Assembly: GCA_001772005.1 (NCBI GenBank)
Contig: MERI01000027.1
Span: 85,612 to 149,611 of the forward strand
Direction of reading: 5' to 3'
From: Betaproteobacteria bacterium RIFCSPLOWO2_12_FULL_62_58
Lineage (GTDB): Bacteria; Pseudomonadota; Gammaproteobacteria; Burkholderiales; SG8-41
Length of the DNA stretch: 64,000 nucleotides
The notes below the pieces were generated by a model. That model saw only the letters and a program-made list of their open reading frames with translations, made no database searches and had not been told where the DNA came from. Shown in pieces: positions 27,765 through 38,551 of the stretch. The position numbers and the translations under genes are program-made. Positions within the stretch are counted from its first letter, which is position 1. Every line of letters starts with the position of its first letter.

Positions 27765-29900
27765 TCAGCGCACCGTCAGCGTTTCCTTGAGGATCTTGGG
27801 CGTGATGAAGATCAGCAATTCGCGCCGTTCGTCCGACTTAATGTTGTTCTTGAACAGGAACCCGACATACGGCAGATCGCCGAGCACCGGGACCTTGTTC
27901 GTCGTGGATCGTTCTTCCTGGCTGTAGATGCCGCCGATCACCACCGTGCCGCCGTTTTCAACCAGCACTTCGGTCGTAATCTGTTTGGTGTCAATCGAGG
28001 GGCCGCCAGCCGTCACCTGTCCAACGCTGTCTTTGTTGACCTTGAGGGCCATGATGACGTTGTCGTCGGGCGTAATCTGCGGCTTGACCTTGAGCGAGAG
28101 CGTCGCTTTCTTGAACTGGACGGCGGTCGCGCCGCTCGAAGTCGCCTGCTGATAGGGAATCTCGGTGCCCTGCTCGATCGTGGCCTCGACCTTGTCGGCA
28201 GTGATTACCCGCGGACTGGAGACGATCTTGCCTTTGCCGTCAGCCTGCAGAGCGGAGAGTTCCAGGTTAAGAAACCTAGTTGCATTGGTATTGAACAGAA
28301 TCATCGAAAACACCCCGGCAGCCGCACCGCTAATATTTCCGGCAGGCAGGTTCACGTTCGTAAAATCATTCTGGGTTGGGTCGGTACTGAGCTGTCCGGT
28401 ATGAAATTGCGTGTCGTTCGAACTGGCCCCCGGCAGAATGCGCACCCCGCTATTTTGGCTCGGCAGGCCCCACCCTTGGCTGCGGTCATGATACCCGAGC
28501 CGGACCCCCAGGTTACGGCTGAAGGTGTCCGACGCCTCGACAATACGCGACTCGATCATCACCTGGCGTACCGGCACATCGATCTGGCGTATGAGTTTCC
28601 TCACTTCTTCGAGGCGCGTTGGCGTGTCCTGCACGAATACAGTGTTGGTGCGCGCATCGACGACCGCGCTGCCGCGTTTGGACAACAGGCGGTTAGTCCC
28701 GGTGCTCAGGAACGCCTGGACGTCAGGGGCTTTCTGGTAATTCAGCTGAAAGCTCTCAGTGTGGGTCGGCTCCAGCTCCGCGATCTGCTGCCGGGCTTCG
28801 AGCGCCAGCTTCTCTTTGGTTGCCAGTTCGTCACGCGGCGCGATCCACACCACGTTGCCGGACTTGCGCATGTCGAGACCCTTGCTCTGCAGGATGATAT
28901 CGAGCGCCTGGTCCCACGGAACGTCCTTGAGACGCAGCGTCAGGTTACCGGTCACCGTGTCGCTGGTGATGATGTTAAGCCCCGTGAAATCCGCGAGCAC
29001 CTGCAGCACCGCACGTACTTCCACGTTCTGGAAGTTGAGCGAAAGCTTTTCGCCCTGGTAGCCCGGACGGCTGCCCTGCACCAGTTTGTTGGGGTCTTCG
29101 ACGATCTGCTTCACCTCGATGATGAAGCGGTTGTCGGTCTGAAAGGCGGAATGCTCCCAATTGCCGCGCGGCGTGATCACCAGCCGTGCATTGCCGCCTT
29201 GGGTCATGGCGTCTACGGTCTGTACCGGTGTGCCGAAGTCGGTCACGTCGAGCCGTCGCTCGAGGTTTTTCGGCAGGGCGGCGTTGAGGAAATCGACGAT
29301 AATGGACCGGCCCTGCTGCCGGATATCGATACCGACCGCGTTGTCTGAGAGATCAACTACAATGCGCCCTTCGCCACTGCCGCCGCGGCGGAAATCCACG
29401 TCGCGCACGCTGTGCTTCTGGTCGCCGGGGCGCGCGTCAGAGAAATGCTGGGTCATGCCGGTGGCCGCGGTAGTCGCCGCCCCCGTGTCCTGCAGCGTGA
29501 TCAGCACCGATTTGCCGTCGATCTGGGTGTCATAACTGAGGTTTTTGGTGAGCTCCATCACCATGCGGGTGCGTCCGCCGGCTTGCACTACGTTGATGCG
29601 GCGCAGGTCGCCGCCACCGACTTCCTGCACGCTGCGTCCCAGTGCGTTGGTCGTGTTCGGGAAATCGAACGCGATGCGCGGCGGATTATTGACCGTAAAC
29701 CCGGCGGGCGGATTCGCGGGCGCCTCCTTAAGCGTCACCTTGACAATAATCTTGCCAGCCTGCTGCGGGGAGACGCTGACAGCCTCGATGCTGTTGGCCT
29801 GCGCCCATGCCGAGACACTCGCCGCGGCCATGATCAACGCCAGAACCGCGCGCCAGGCACGCGACATCACGCGGGACATCAGTTCAGGGGAAAGTTTCAT
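27765..29900 (-). CDS. pilQ: Type IV pilus secretin
   Basis: AMIN and secretin/STN regions; VLGDLPYVGFLFKNNIKSDERRELLIFITPKIL. Confidence 0.96.
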   Translation of the reverse strand: MKLSPELMSRVMSRAWRAVLALIMAAASVSAWAQANSIEAVSVSPQQAGKIIVKVTLKEAPANPPAGFTVNNPPRIAFDFPNTTNALGRSVQEVGGGDLRRINVVQAGGRTRMVMELTKNLSYDTQIDGKSVLITLQDTGAATTAATGMTQHFSDARPGDQKHSVRDVDFRRGGSGEGRIVVDLSDNAVGIDIRQQGRSIIVDFLNAALPKNLERRLDVTDFGTPVQTVDAMTQGGNARLVITPRGNWEHSAFQTDNRFIIEVKQIVEDPNKLVQGSRPGYQGEKLSLNFQNVEVRAVLQVLADFTGLNIITSDTVTGNLTLRLKDVPWDQALDIILQSKGLDMRKSGNVVWIAPRDELATKEKLALEARQQIAELEPTHTESFQLNYQKAPDVQAFLSTGTNRLLSKRGSAVVDARTNTVFVQDTPTRLEEVRKLIRQIDVPVRQVMIESRIVEASDTFSRNLGVRLGYHDRSQGWGLPSQNSGVRILPGASSNDTQFHTGQLSTDPTQNDFTNVNLPAGNISGAAAGVFSMILFNTNATRFLNLELSALQADGKGKIVSSPRVITADKVEATIEQGTEIPYQQATSSGATAVQFKKATLSLKVKPQITPDDNVIMALKVNKDSVGQVTAGGPSIDTKQITTEVLVENGGTVVIGGIYSQEERSTTNKVPVLGDLPYVGFLFKNNIKSDERRELLIFITPKILKETLTVR

Positions 29901-30427
29901 TTTCTGGCCTCCTGTTCATCCAGCTGCAGCGCCTGCTCCTTTTCTTCCCAGGTGCCGCTACTGTCCTGAACAATTTCTTTGAGCATTATAGTGGTTTCCG
30001 TAATGGCGATAACGCGCCCGAAGTTCTGCCCCAGGTAATTGCCGGCTCTCACTCGGAACAGGTTGTTGTCCGGAGATTTCACGAGCGCATGCATGACCTT
30101 TTTCTGCTGCAACGTGCCGACCATCTTCAGGTTCTCGAGCGGATACGCCTCGAGCGCTTCTTTGCGCCGGTTGAAATCGGGCTGAATGCCTCCCGCGCCG
30201 GCCGCCGTTTTGGGCGGTTCGATCTTCCGCGGCTTGAACGGATCAATCAAGTTGAAGGCGTCATAGGTAAACGGCTCGTAGGGCTTGACTTCCGGCAAGG
30301 GCGGAACGCGGCCGGAGGGCAATTTGTCGGAATCCTTGACGAATTTCTTAACCTCGTCCAAATGCCGCTCGCCGCACCCTGCAAGCGCGAGGCAACCGAG
30401 CAAAATAATGAATTTAGCGCGCATCAT
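29897..30427 (-). CDS. pilP: Type IV pilus assembly lipoprotein
   Basis: Lipobox LALAGCGE; operon position. Confidence 0.93.
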   Translation of the reverse strand: MMRAKFIILLGCLALAGCGERHLDEVKKFVKDSDKLPSGRVPPLPEVKPYEPFTYDAFNLIDPFKPRKIEPPKTAAGAGGIQPDFNRRKEALEAYPLENLKMVGTLQQKKVMHALVKSPDNNLFRVRAGNYLGQNFGRVIAITETTIMLKEIVQDSSGTWEEKEQALQLDEQEARK

Positions 30428-31059
30428 TTTTTCGCCGCGGCGGGCCTGCTTTTGGCTGCCGCCGCTTTTCGCTGTTGAGCAATTTCCGCTTCATCCAGAT
30501 AGCGGAAGGTCTTGGCCGTGGCATCCATCACCAACCCATCCTTAACGGAACTGAGCGCGATGTCGTTCAGCGTCACGATGCGTGACAGCTTGCCGATGTC
30601 GCTCGCGAAGGCGCCAATGTCGTGGTAATTGCCCGTGATCTTGATGGTGATCGGCAACTCGGCATAGAAATCCCTCGCCGATTCTGCGCCTGGTCTGAAC
30701 AACTCGAATTGCAGCCCGCGGCCGAGACCGGCCTGGTTGATATCGGTCAGAAGGGCGTCCATCTCCGACTTGCTGGGCAGTTGCTTGAGCAGTGCGCCAA
30801 ACTGCTTCTCGATGTCGTCGAGCTGTTTGCGGTAGGCCGGCAGATCTATAGCCACCTTTTTCTTGTCAAGGAAGGCGGTGCGCAGCCGCTCTTCCTTCTG
30901 TTTCTCGACGTCGATCTGCTCGATCTGGTTTTGCCAGTCAAACCAGTAGCTTGCAAATACGATCAGCAGCAACACGATCAGCAACACACTGAGTTTCGGC
31001 AGAATCGGCCACGAGCCGATCTTCTTGGGATCCAGGCGTTTCAGTTCGTCAAGCGTCAT
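30424..31059 (-). CDS. pilO: Type IV pilus inner-membrane protein
   Basis: TM plus coiled coil; operon position. Confidence 0.93.
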   Translation of the reverse strand: MTLDELKRLDPKKIGSWPILPKLSVLLIVLLLIVFASYWFDWQNQIEQIDVEKQKEERLRTAFLDKKKVAIDLPAYRKQLDDIEKQFGALLKQLPSKSEMDALLTDINQAGLGRGLQFELFRPGAESARDFYAELPITIKITGNYHDIGAFASDIGKLSRIVTLNDIALSSVKDGLVMDATAKTFRYLDEAEIAQQRKAAAAKSRPAAAKK

Positions 31060-31658
31060 GTCTTGCCTCCCGCCGCCACCGGTTTGGGCGCCGGCTTCTT
31101 GGCGGCTGCCGCGGTCGCGACGCGCGTGATGTTGACGTTGAGCGTGAATTCATTGGTCCGCGTTGCGCCCTGCTGTACGGCTTTGATTTCGATCAGGCCG
31201 GGCCCTTCAAGATGGGGCGACGACTCGAGGTTGCGCATCAGTGTCGATACGCGCGCCTGCGATTGCGTGTAGCCGTTGATCGTCACCTTGTTGCCGGTTT
31301 GCTTGATCGCTTTCAGGTAGATGCCATCGGGCAGCTGTCGCACCAGCTGGTCGAGCAGTTGCACGACTTCGGAGCGATTGCCCTGCAATGTCTCGACCAC
31401 CTGCTTGCGGGCGAGCAACGCAGCGGTCTGCTCTTTCAGTTTGTTGATTTCCTCGATCTGCTTGTCGAGCTTTACGATCTCTGCCTCAAGATACTTGTTG
31501 CGGCTGTTCTGGGTATCGAGTCCGTTCGCGAGATAGGTATGCACCAGGAACCAGACGCCAATGCCGATGGCGGCGACACCGCCGAGCATGATGAAGAATT
31601 GCTGTTGCTGCTGTTTGCGCCGGATCTCGCGGTGTGGCAGCAGGTTGACGCGAATCAT
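31056..31658 (-). CDS. pilN: Type IV pilus assembly protein
   Basis: MIRVNLLPHREIRRKQQQQQF. Confidence 0.95.
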   Translation of the reverse strand: MIRVNLLPHREIRRKQQQQQFFIMLGGVAAIGIGVWFLVHTYLANGLDTQNSRNKYLEAEIVKLDKQIEEINKLKEQTAALLARKQVVETLQGNRSEVVQLLDQLVRQLPDGIYLKAIKQTGNKVTINGYTQSQARVSTLMRNLESSPHLEGPGLIEIKAVQQGATRTNEFTLNVNITRVATAAAAKKPAPKPVAAGGKT

Positions 31659-32761
31659 GGATCAAACCTCCGCATGGCGAGGCCGCACGCCACCATCAGC
31701 GAGGGCGCATCCTGCGTCAGGCTCTTGGGCTTGATTCTTGATGACAGCGCCATGTTCGCGAAGGGATTGGCGATCACAGTGTTGACTTGAGTACGCTTGG
31801 TCACGGCCGCGTCGATGCCCGGGATCGCGGCACAGCCACCCGACAGCACGATGTGATTGACCTGGTTGAACTGCGTCGAAGTAAAAAAGAACTGGAGGGC
31901 GCGCGCGACTTCCAGCCCGAGCATGTCCATGAACGGCTGCAACACCTCGGATTCGTAATTTTCCGGCAATCCGCCCGCGCGCTTTGCCGCTTCCGCTTCC
32001 TCGGGGGACAGTCCGAACCGATTCTGGATTTCCTGCGTGAGCTGGGTGCCGCCGAAGGGCTGCTCGCGCATGTATATCGACTGGCCGTTGCGCAGCACGT
32101 TGACGTTCATCATGGTGGCGCCGACATCCACGATCGCGATGTTCTGGTCCTTGCCCTTGTCGGGAAACTGGCTTGCAATCAGCTCGAACGCGGCCTGACT
32201 GGCGAAAATGTCGACGTCCATCACCACCGCCTTCAAGCCGGCGACTTCGGCGGCAGCGATCCGGTCCTCGATCTTTTCCTTGCGCGAGGCGGCGATTAGC
32301 ACCTCGACATCTTCCGGATTGTTGGGCGCGGAACCCAGCACCTGGAAGTCGAGGTTGACCTCATCGAGCGCAAACGGGATATACTGGTTCGCTTCAGTCT
32401 CCACCTGCAGTTCAAGATCTTCCTCGGGCTGGCCCGCCGGCACGAGGATCTTCTTGCTGATGACGGCGGCGTTGGGCAGCGCCAGGGCGAGATTCTTGAT
32501 ATTGCTGCCAAGGCGCTTGTGGCAGCGCGTTAACGCCTCACTCACGGCATCAAGGTTATTGATGTTGCCGTCGACCACCGAGTCTTTGGGCAAGGGCTCC
32601 ACTGCGTAGCGCTCGACGCGGTACATGCCTTTGCCGGCCGCGGCGATCTCGACCATCTTGATCGAGGACGAACTGATGTCAGCACCGATCAGCGGCGGCG
32701 TCCTCGGCTTGAAAAGCCCCTCAAGCGCTTCCAAGTTAAAGCTGAATTTTCCTTTGAGCAT
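31655..32761 (-). CDS. pilM: Type IV pilus assembly ATPase-like protein
   Basis: IGADISSSSIKMVEI; VDVGATMMNVNVL; operon position. Confidence 0.95.
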   Translation of the reverse strand: MLKGKFSFNLEALEGLFKPRTPPLIGADISSSSIKMVEIAAAGKGMYRVERYAVEPLPKDSVVDGNINNLDAVSEALTRCHKRLGSNIKNLALALPNAAVISKKILVPAGQPEEDLELQVETEANQYIPFALDEVNLDFQVLGSAPNNPEDVEVLIAASRKEKIEDRIAAAEVAGLKAVVMDVDIFASQAAFELIASQFPDKGKDQNIAIVDVGATMMNVNVLRNGQSIYMREQPFGGTQLTQEIQNRFGLSPEEAEAAKRAGGLPENYESEVLQPFMDMLGLEVARALQFFFTSTQFNQVNHIVLSGGCAAIPGIDAAVTKRTQVNTVIANPFANMALSSRIKPKSLTQDAPSLMVACGLAMRRFDP

Positions 32762-33041
32762 AGGTTTATAGGGCAGGATACCTATAGTTTACTTTAAATG
32801 CTAGCAACAACTCCTCTACGTGTAAAGCGTTTTGTTTTCGTTCCGCTCGCGCCGTAGAGCCCCTATAATTGCGGCCTGCTTACTCTAAGTGCGGCCTGTT
32901 AACAACTGTAGTCTACTTAATATAACCCACACTGCATGAATTTGGCACTCTATGCAATGCTCTATTGCTGAAAAATGATCCCAAGTGTGGCAGATTTGTA
33001 GATTTCAATTCATCTCTTTACGCTTGCACCACTAAATATCC

Positions 33042-35357
33042 ATGCGCTGGTGGTCATTTCCTCTATTACTTGTGGTTTCCGTTACATTGGCCGGATTGAT
33101 GCTGGTTGTCTTTGCGGCGATTGTCATTTATCCCACACTGCCATCGCTCGAAGTCCTTACCGACTATCAGCCAAAAATCCCGCTGCGTGTCTATAGTTTG
33201 GAAGGCCAGCTGATCGGGGAATTCGGCGAGGAGCGACGCGCAGTGGTGGCGATTGACGATGTGCCCAAGCCGATGATAGCCGCGATCCTCGCGGCGGAAG
33301 ACGAGCGGTTCTATCAGCACAGCGGCGTTGACTACATGGGTGTCGCGCGCGCGGCCCTGTCCAATTTTGTCTCCGGTGGCGTGCGTCAGGGCGCGAGCAC
33401 CATCACCATGCAGGTTGCGCGCAACTTTTTTCTGTCCAAGGAAAAGACGCTGACCCGCAAATTCAATGAAATGCTGCTCGCGTTCAAGATCGAGCACAAC
33501 CTGCCCAAGGATCAGATTCTGCAGCTTTACATCAACCAGATCTATCTCGGCCAGCGCGCCTATGGCTTCGCTGCCGCTGCGCAGATCTACTTCGGCAAGC
33601 CGCTTAATCAGTTGACACTGGCTGAACACGCGATGCTGGCGGGTCTGCCCAAGGCGCCTTCGCGTTTCAACCCGATTGCCAACCCCAAGCGCGCCAAGCT
33701 GAGGCAACAGTATGTGCTGCGGCGCATGCGCGAATTGGGAATGATCACGGACGCCCAGTATGCTGAAGCCGACAAGCAGGCGTTGGTGGTGAAGAAGGAC
33801 ATCAACGAATTCGCGGTGAAGGCTGAACATTTCGCCGAAATAGTGCGCCAGGCCATGTATGAACGCTACCGGGAGGACACTTATACGAAAGGATTCCGGG
33901 TGCACACCACACTATCTACCCGGCATCAGGAAGCGGCCTACGTCGCGTTACGCCGTGGCGCGCAGGAATATGACCGCCGTCACGGTTATCGCGGTCCGGA
34001 AGACTTGGTCGATTTGCCGGCCAAGCCCACCGATGAAATGCTCGAAGACGCCTTGCAGGAAACGACCGACAGCGATGACATTTATGCCGCTGTGGTGATC
34101 GAGGCGGGCCCCAAGCGGGTCAAGGTATATCGCAAGGGCGGCGAGATGGTGGAAATCGGCGATGACGGGTTGAAGTTCGTGAGCCGCATGCTGGGAGACA
34201 CGGCAAGTCCCAACCTGCGCATCCGGCGCGGCGCTATTGTCCGGGTGCAGAGGGACGACAAGGGCCGCTGGCAGATCACACAATTGCCGGCCGTGGAATC
34301 CTCGCTGGTCGCCGTTGACCCGCGCACCGGCGCGATCCGCGCGCTGGTCGGCGGTTTCGATTTCGCCCGCAACCAATATAACCACGTTACCCAGGCGCTG
34401 CGTCAGCCCGGATCGAGTTTCAAACCGTTCATCTATTCGGCGGCTCTCGAGAAAGGATTTACCCCGGCGACCATAATCAATGACGCACCGCTCACCTTTA
34501 CCGCGACGCAGACCGGATCGGAGCCGTGGGAGCCCAAAAACTACGACGGCAAGTTCGAAGGTCCCATGCGCATGCGCACGGGGCTGGTGAAGTCGAAAAA
34601 CCTGGTGTCGGTGCGCATCCTGCAAGCGATCGGTCCGCAATACGCACAGGATTACATCACGCGCTTCGGTTTCGACCCCAAGCTCCACCCGCCTTATCTC
34701 ACCATGGCGCTCGGCGCTGGCAACGTGACGCCGCTGCAAATGGTCGCCGCCTACTCGATTTTCGCGAACGGCGGCTATCGCGTCACGCCATATTTCATCG
34801 AGCGCATTGTGGACGGCCGCGGCAATATGGTGACGGAGGTTCTCCCGCGGCCCGCCGGCGACGGCGCAGACCGCGTAATCGATGCGCGCAACGCGTATAT
34901 CATGACCAGCATCATGCGCGACGTGGTGCGCACGGGCACCGCTGCGCGCGCGATGAAACTGGGCCGTAACGATCTCGCTGGCAAGACCGGCACCACCAAC
35001 GATTTCATCGACGCCTGGTTCTGCGGCTTTAACGCCGGCCTGGTGGCCGTGGCCTGGATCGGTTTCGACACTCCGCAAACGCTGGGCCGCAACGAAACCG
35101 GTGGCAGAGTGGCGCTGCCGATCTGGATGGACTACATGGGGGTGGTGCTCAAGGGCGTGCCCGAGCAGCCGTTCGCGCCGCCGGATGGCGTGGTCGCGGT
35201 GCGCGTCAATCCGGACACGGGTCTGCGCGTGGCCGACGGGCAGCCGGGTATCGCGGATTTCTTCTATCATGAGTTCCTCCCGTCGGAAGACGGCATTGCG
35301 AGCGGGGCGCTCGGCGGCGGCGCGCCGCCAGAAGAGGTCAGAAACCAGTTGTTCTAG
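33042..35357 (+). CDS. mrcA: Penicillin-binding protein 1A
   Basis: Glycosyltransferase motifs AAEDERFYQHSGVDYMG, RQGASTITMQVARNFFL; transpeptidase RQPGSSFKPFIYSAAL, AGKTGTTNDFIDAWFCGF. Confidence 0.95.
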   Translation: MRWWSFPLLLVVSVTLAGLMLVVFAAIVIYPTLPSLEVLTDYQPKIPLRVYSLEGQLIGEFGEERRAVVAIDDVPKPMIAAILAAEDERFYQHSGVDYMGVARAALSNFVSGGVRQGASTITMQVARNFFLSKEKTLTRKFNEMLLAFKIEHNLPKDQILQLYINQIYLGQRAYGFAAAAQIYFGKPLNQLTLAEHAMLAGLPKAPSRFNPIANPKRAKLRQQYVLRRMRELGMITDAQYAEADKQALVVKKDINEFAVKAEHFAEIVRQAMYERYREDTYTKGFRVHTTLSTRHQEAAYVALRRGAQEYDRRHGYRGPEDLVDLPAKPTDEMLEDALQETTDSDDIYAAVVIEAGPKRVKVYRKGGEMVEIGDDGLKFVSRMLGDTASPNLRIRRGAIVRVQRDDKGRWQITQLPAVESSLVAVDPRTGAIRALVGGFDFARNQYNHVTQALRQPGSSFKPFIYSAALEKGFTPATIINDAPLTFTATQTGSEPWEPKNYDGKFEGPMRMRTGLVKSKNLVSVRILQAIGPQYAQDYITRFGFDPKLHPPYLTMALGAGNVTPLQMVAAYSIFANGGYRVTPYFIERIVDGRGNMVTEVLPRPAGDGADRVIDARNAYIMTSIMRDVVRTGTAARAMKLGRNDLAGKTGTTNDFIDAWFCGFNAGLVAVAWIGFDTPQTLGRNETGGRVALPIWMDYMGVVLKGVPEQPFAPPDGVVAVRVNPDTGLRVADGQPGIADFFYHEFLPSEDGIASGALGGGAPPEEVRNQLF

Positions 35358-35367
35358 CAGGCGCCAC

Positions 35368-35970
35368 ATGCCGAGGGAACAAGGTCGCAACGACACGCGC
35401 AGCCGCATTGCACACCTTGCGGCGCGGCTGATGGCCGAGGACGGTATCGAGGATTACGCCCTCGCCAAGCGCAAAGCGGCGCGGCAGGCCGGCGCGCCGG
35501 ATTCGCGGCAGCTGCCGACCAACGAGGAAGTCGACGCCGCGCTGCGCACCTACCAGCAGCTCTATCAGGAGGAGACGCACCGCGTCCGTCTGCGCGAACT
35601 GCGCGGCCGGGCAGTCAAGGCAATGCGTGAGTTCGCGCAGTTCAATCCTTATCTCACGGGCTCGGTGCTGAACGGCAATGCCGGAAAGTTCGCCGACATC
35701 ACCCTGCAGCTGTTCACCGACAACGTCAAGGCAGTGGAACTCTATCTGATTGATAACCGGATTCCGTACAAAACCGCGCAGAGCCGTCTTTACTCGGGGG
35801 AGGATTTGCGGACGGTGCCGGTCTTCACGGTTAACGATGACGGCATCGATATCCAGCTCACGGTGTTGTCAACGCGCGACCTGCGCGCGCCGCTCAAGAC
35901 CCGTCTCGGAGGAAGAGCGATAGACCGCGCGAAACTGCGGGCGGTCGAGACGCTGCTGGACGCAACCTGA
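35368..35970 (+). CDS. Conserved hypothetical, nucleotidyltransferase-fold-like protein
   Basis: 200 aa; PYLTGSVLNGNAGKFADITLQLFTDNVKAVELYLIDNRIPY resembles a GS-x-(S/D)x(I/D) nucleotidyltransferase core. Confidence 0.7.
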   Translation: MPREQGRNDTRSRIAHLAARLMAEDGIEDYALAKRKAARQAGAPDSRQLPTNEEVDAALRTYQQLYQEETHRVRLRELRGRAVKAMREFAQFNPYLTGSVLNGNAGKFADITLQLFTDNVKAVELYLIDNRIPYKTAQSRLYSGEDLRTVPVFTVNDDGIDIQLTVLSTRDLRAPLKTRLGGRAIDRAKLRAVETLLDAT

Positions 35971-35975
35971 AGGTC

Positions 35976-37013
<1,038 letters not shown>

Positions 37014-37105
37014 TTAGACTCCCCGCACGGGAACTATTTGCAATTATATTCGTCTCAATGGGTAGACGGTGTTTATCGTCTCCCGCTTCTCCTCCCTGAG
37101 CGGGC

Positions 37106-37130
37106 GCCTTAATCCTTATTAAGGCTTTTT
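37106..37130 (+). terminator. Intrinsic terminator 1
   Basis: GCCTTAAT CCTT ATTAAGGC TTTTT. Confidence 0.75.
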
Positions 37131-37131
37131 A

Positions 37132-37168
37132 CCCCCGGTTTTACTCCCCTTTAACCGGGGGTTTTTTT
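37132..37168 (+). terminator. Intrinsic terminator 2
   Basis: CCCCCGGTT..AACCGGGGG followed by TTTTTTT; no T tract on the opposite strand. Confidence 0.85.
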
Positions 37169-37172
37169 ATTT

Positions 37173-37760
37173 TTATTTCAGCCATTGCGCAATGGTTTTT
37201 TGTGCAGCACGGATCCCGATCCCGGCGGTGCTGGAGAATAGCTGCACGGTGCAGTTCGGATACTGACCGGCTGCCGCTTCCGCCGTGCGCAGCGCGGTCA
37301 TTGCTTCCCGTTTATTGAGTTTATCGGCTTTGGTCAGGAGCACGTGAGCAGGCTTTTGAAACGGTGCGGTCCAATCCAACAACTGGCGGTCCAGAACGGT
37401 AAACGGATGCCGGGCATCCATAATAATAACCAGGCCGCGCAGTGCCGCTCTCGTTTGTAGGTAAGCGCTTATTAACTTTCCCCAATGACGTTTTTCCTTG
37501 ACGGGAACAGCAGCATAGCCGTAACCGGGCAAATCGACCAGAAAACGTTGCGCGCCCAAGGTGAAAAAGTTGATGGTCTGCGTCCGGCCTGGGGTTTTGC
37601 TGACAAATGCCAGTCGATTGCGGTTGACAAGCGCATTGATAGCGCTCGACTTGCCGGCATTGGAACGCCCCGCGAAAGCCACTTCAGCGATCGCATCTGG
37701 CGGCAGGTCCTTTAGATCGTGTACGGCCCGGAAAAATTGAGCCTCCCCAAGCGGTGACAT
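37173..37760 (-). CDS. engB: Ribosome biogenesis GTP-binding protein YsxC/EngB
   Basis: EVAFAGRSNAGKSSAINALVNRNRLAFVSKTPGRTQTINFF. Confidence 0.95.
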   Translation of the reverse strand: MSPLGEAQFFRAVHDLKDLPPDAIAEVAFAGRSNAGKSSAINALVNRNRLAFVSKTPGRTQTINFFTLGAQRFLVDLPGYGYAAVPVKEKRHWGKLISAYLQTRAALRGLVIIMDARHPFTVLDRQLLDWTAPFQKPAHVLLTKADKLNKREAMTALRTAEAAAGQYPNCTVQLFSSTAGIGIRAAQKTIAQWLK

Positions 37761-37853
37761 GAGTCCTTGTTTTAGCTGGCAAACTGGCGTGTCGGAAAGC
37801 GATTACTATACAATACGCCGTTTCCCGGTTAAGCAAAGTTGCAAGGAGCGAGT

Positions 37854-38489
37854 ATGAATTATCGCCTGGCTATGGCGACGCTTGCCGGCGCGCTGGTTGC
37901 GTCGTTGAGTCATGCCCAAGGTGTGGTCAAGGGCGATCCCGCCAAGGCGCAGCCGACCATAACCCAGGTGTGCGCCGTCTGTCATGGCACGGACGGTAAC
38001 AGTTTGACCCCGGTCAACCCCAGCCTTGCCGGGCAGCACCCCGAATATACCCTCAAGCAGTTGACGAACTTCAAGGCGCAGGGCGGCAAGCCCGCGGAGC
38101 GCATCAATGCGGTGATGGCCGGGATGGTCGCCAACCTTTCCGCCGACGACATGAGCAATCTGGCGGCATATTTCGCAAGCCAGAAACCGAAACCGCGCGC
38201 CGCGCGCGACCCGGAACTGGCCAAGATCGGCCAGGCGATTTACCGCGGCGGGATCATGGCCAAAGGCGTGGCGGCCTGCGCTTCCTGCCACTCGCCCAAC
38301 GGTGCCGGCATGCCGACGCAGTTTCCACGCCTGTCCGGCCAGTATGCCGAATACACCGAGGCGCAGCTCAACGCTTTCCGCGCTGGCGAGCGTGCCAACG
38401 ATCCCAACCGCATGATGCGCGCGATTGCGGCCAAACTTTCCGACCGAGAAATCAAGGCGCTTGCGGAATATATGGCAGGGCTGCGGTAA
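37854..38489 (+). CDS. Diheme cytochrome c4-type protein
   Basis: Signal peptide and two heme motifs CAVCHG and CASCHS. Confidence 0.93.
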   Translation: MNYRLAMATLAGALVASLSHAQGVVKGDPAKAQPTITQVCAVCHGTDGNSLTPVNPSLAGQHPEYTLKQLTNFKAQGGKPAERINAVMAGMVANLSADDMSNLAAYFASQKPKPRAARDPELAKIGQAIYRGGIMAKGVAACASCHSPNGAGMPTQFPRLSGQYAEYTEAQLNAFRAGERANDPNRMMRAIAAKLSDREIKALAEYMAGLR

Positions 38490-38551
38490 AGTAATAATCG
38501 TGCTTTGAACCAACTGTATTCCCAACCCTCCAGGTTTGGGCGCGAAATTTC

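Larger units (their letters stand above)
37051..37168 (+). ncRNA. Candidate intergenic sRNA between hemB and engB with CU-rich (anti-SD-like) loop; 5' end uncertain
   Basis: Three successive stem-loops and two tandem T-tract terminators on the plus strand with no plus-strand CDS since 35970; loop sequence UCUCCUCCCUG. Confidence 0.6.

Noticed and set aside
32940-32965. Possible sigma-54 promoter TTGGCACTCTATGCAA upstream of mrcA
   Set aside because: The GG-GC spacing is 8 nt, not the required 10, so it does not fit the -24/-12 consensus.
33948-35408. 486 aa minus-strand ORF opposite mrcA
   Set aside because: Antisense to intact PBP1A; no recognisable motifs.
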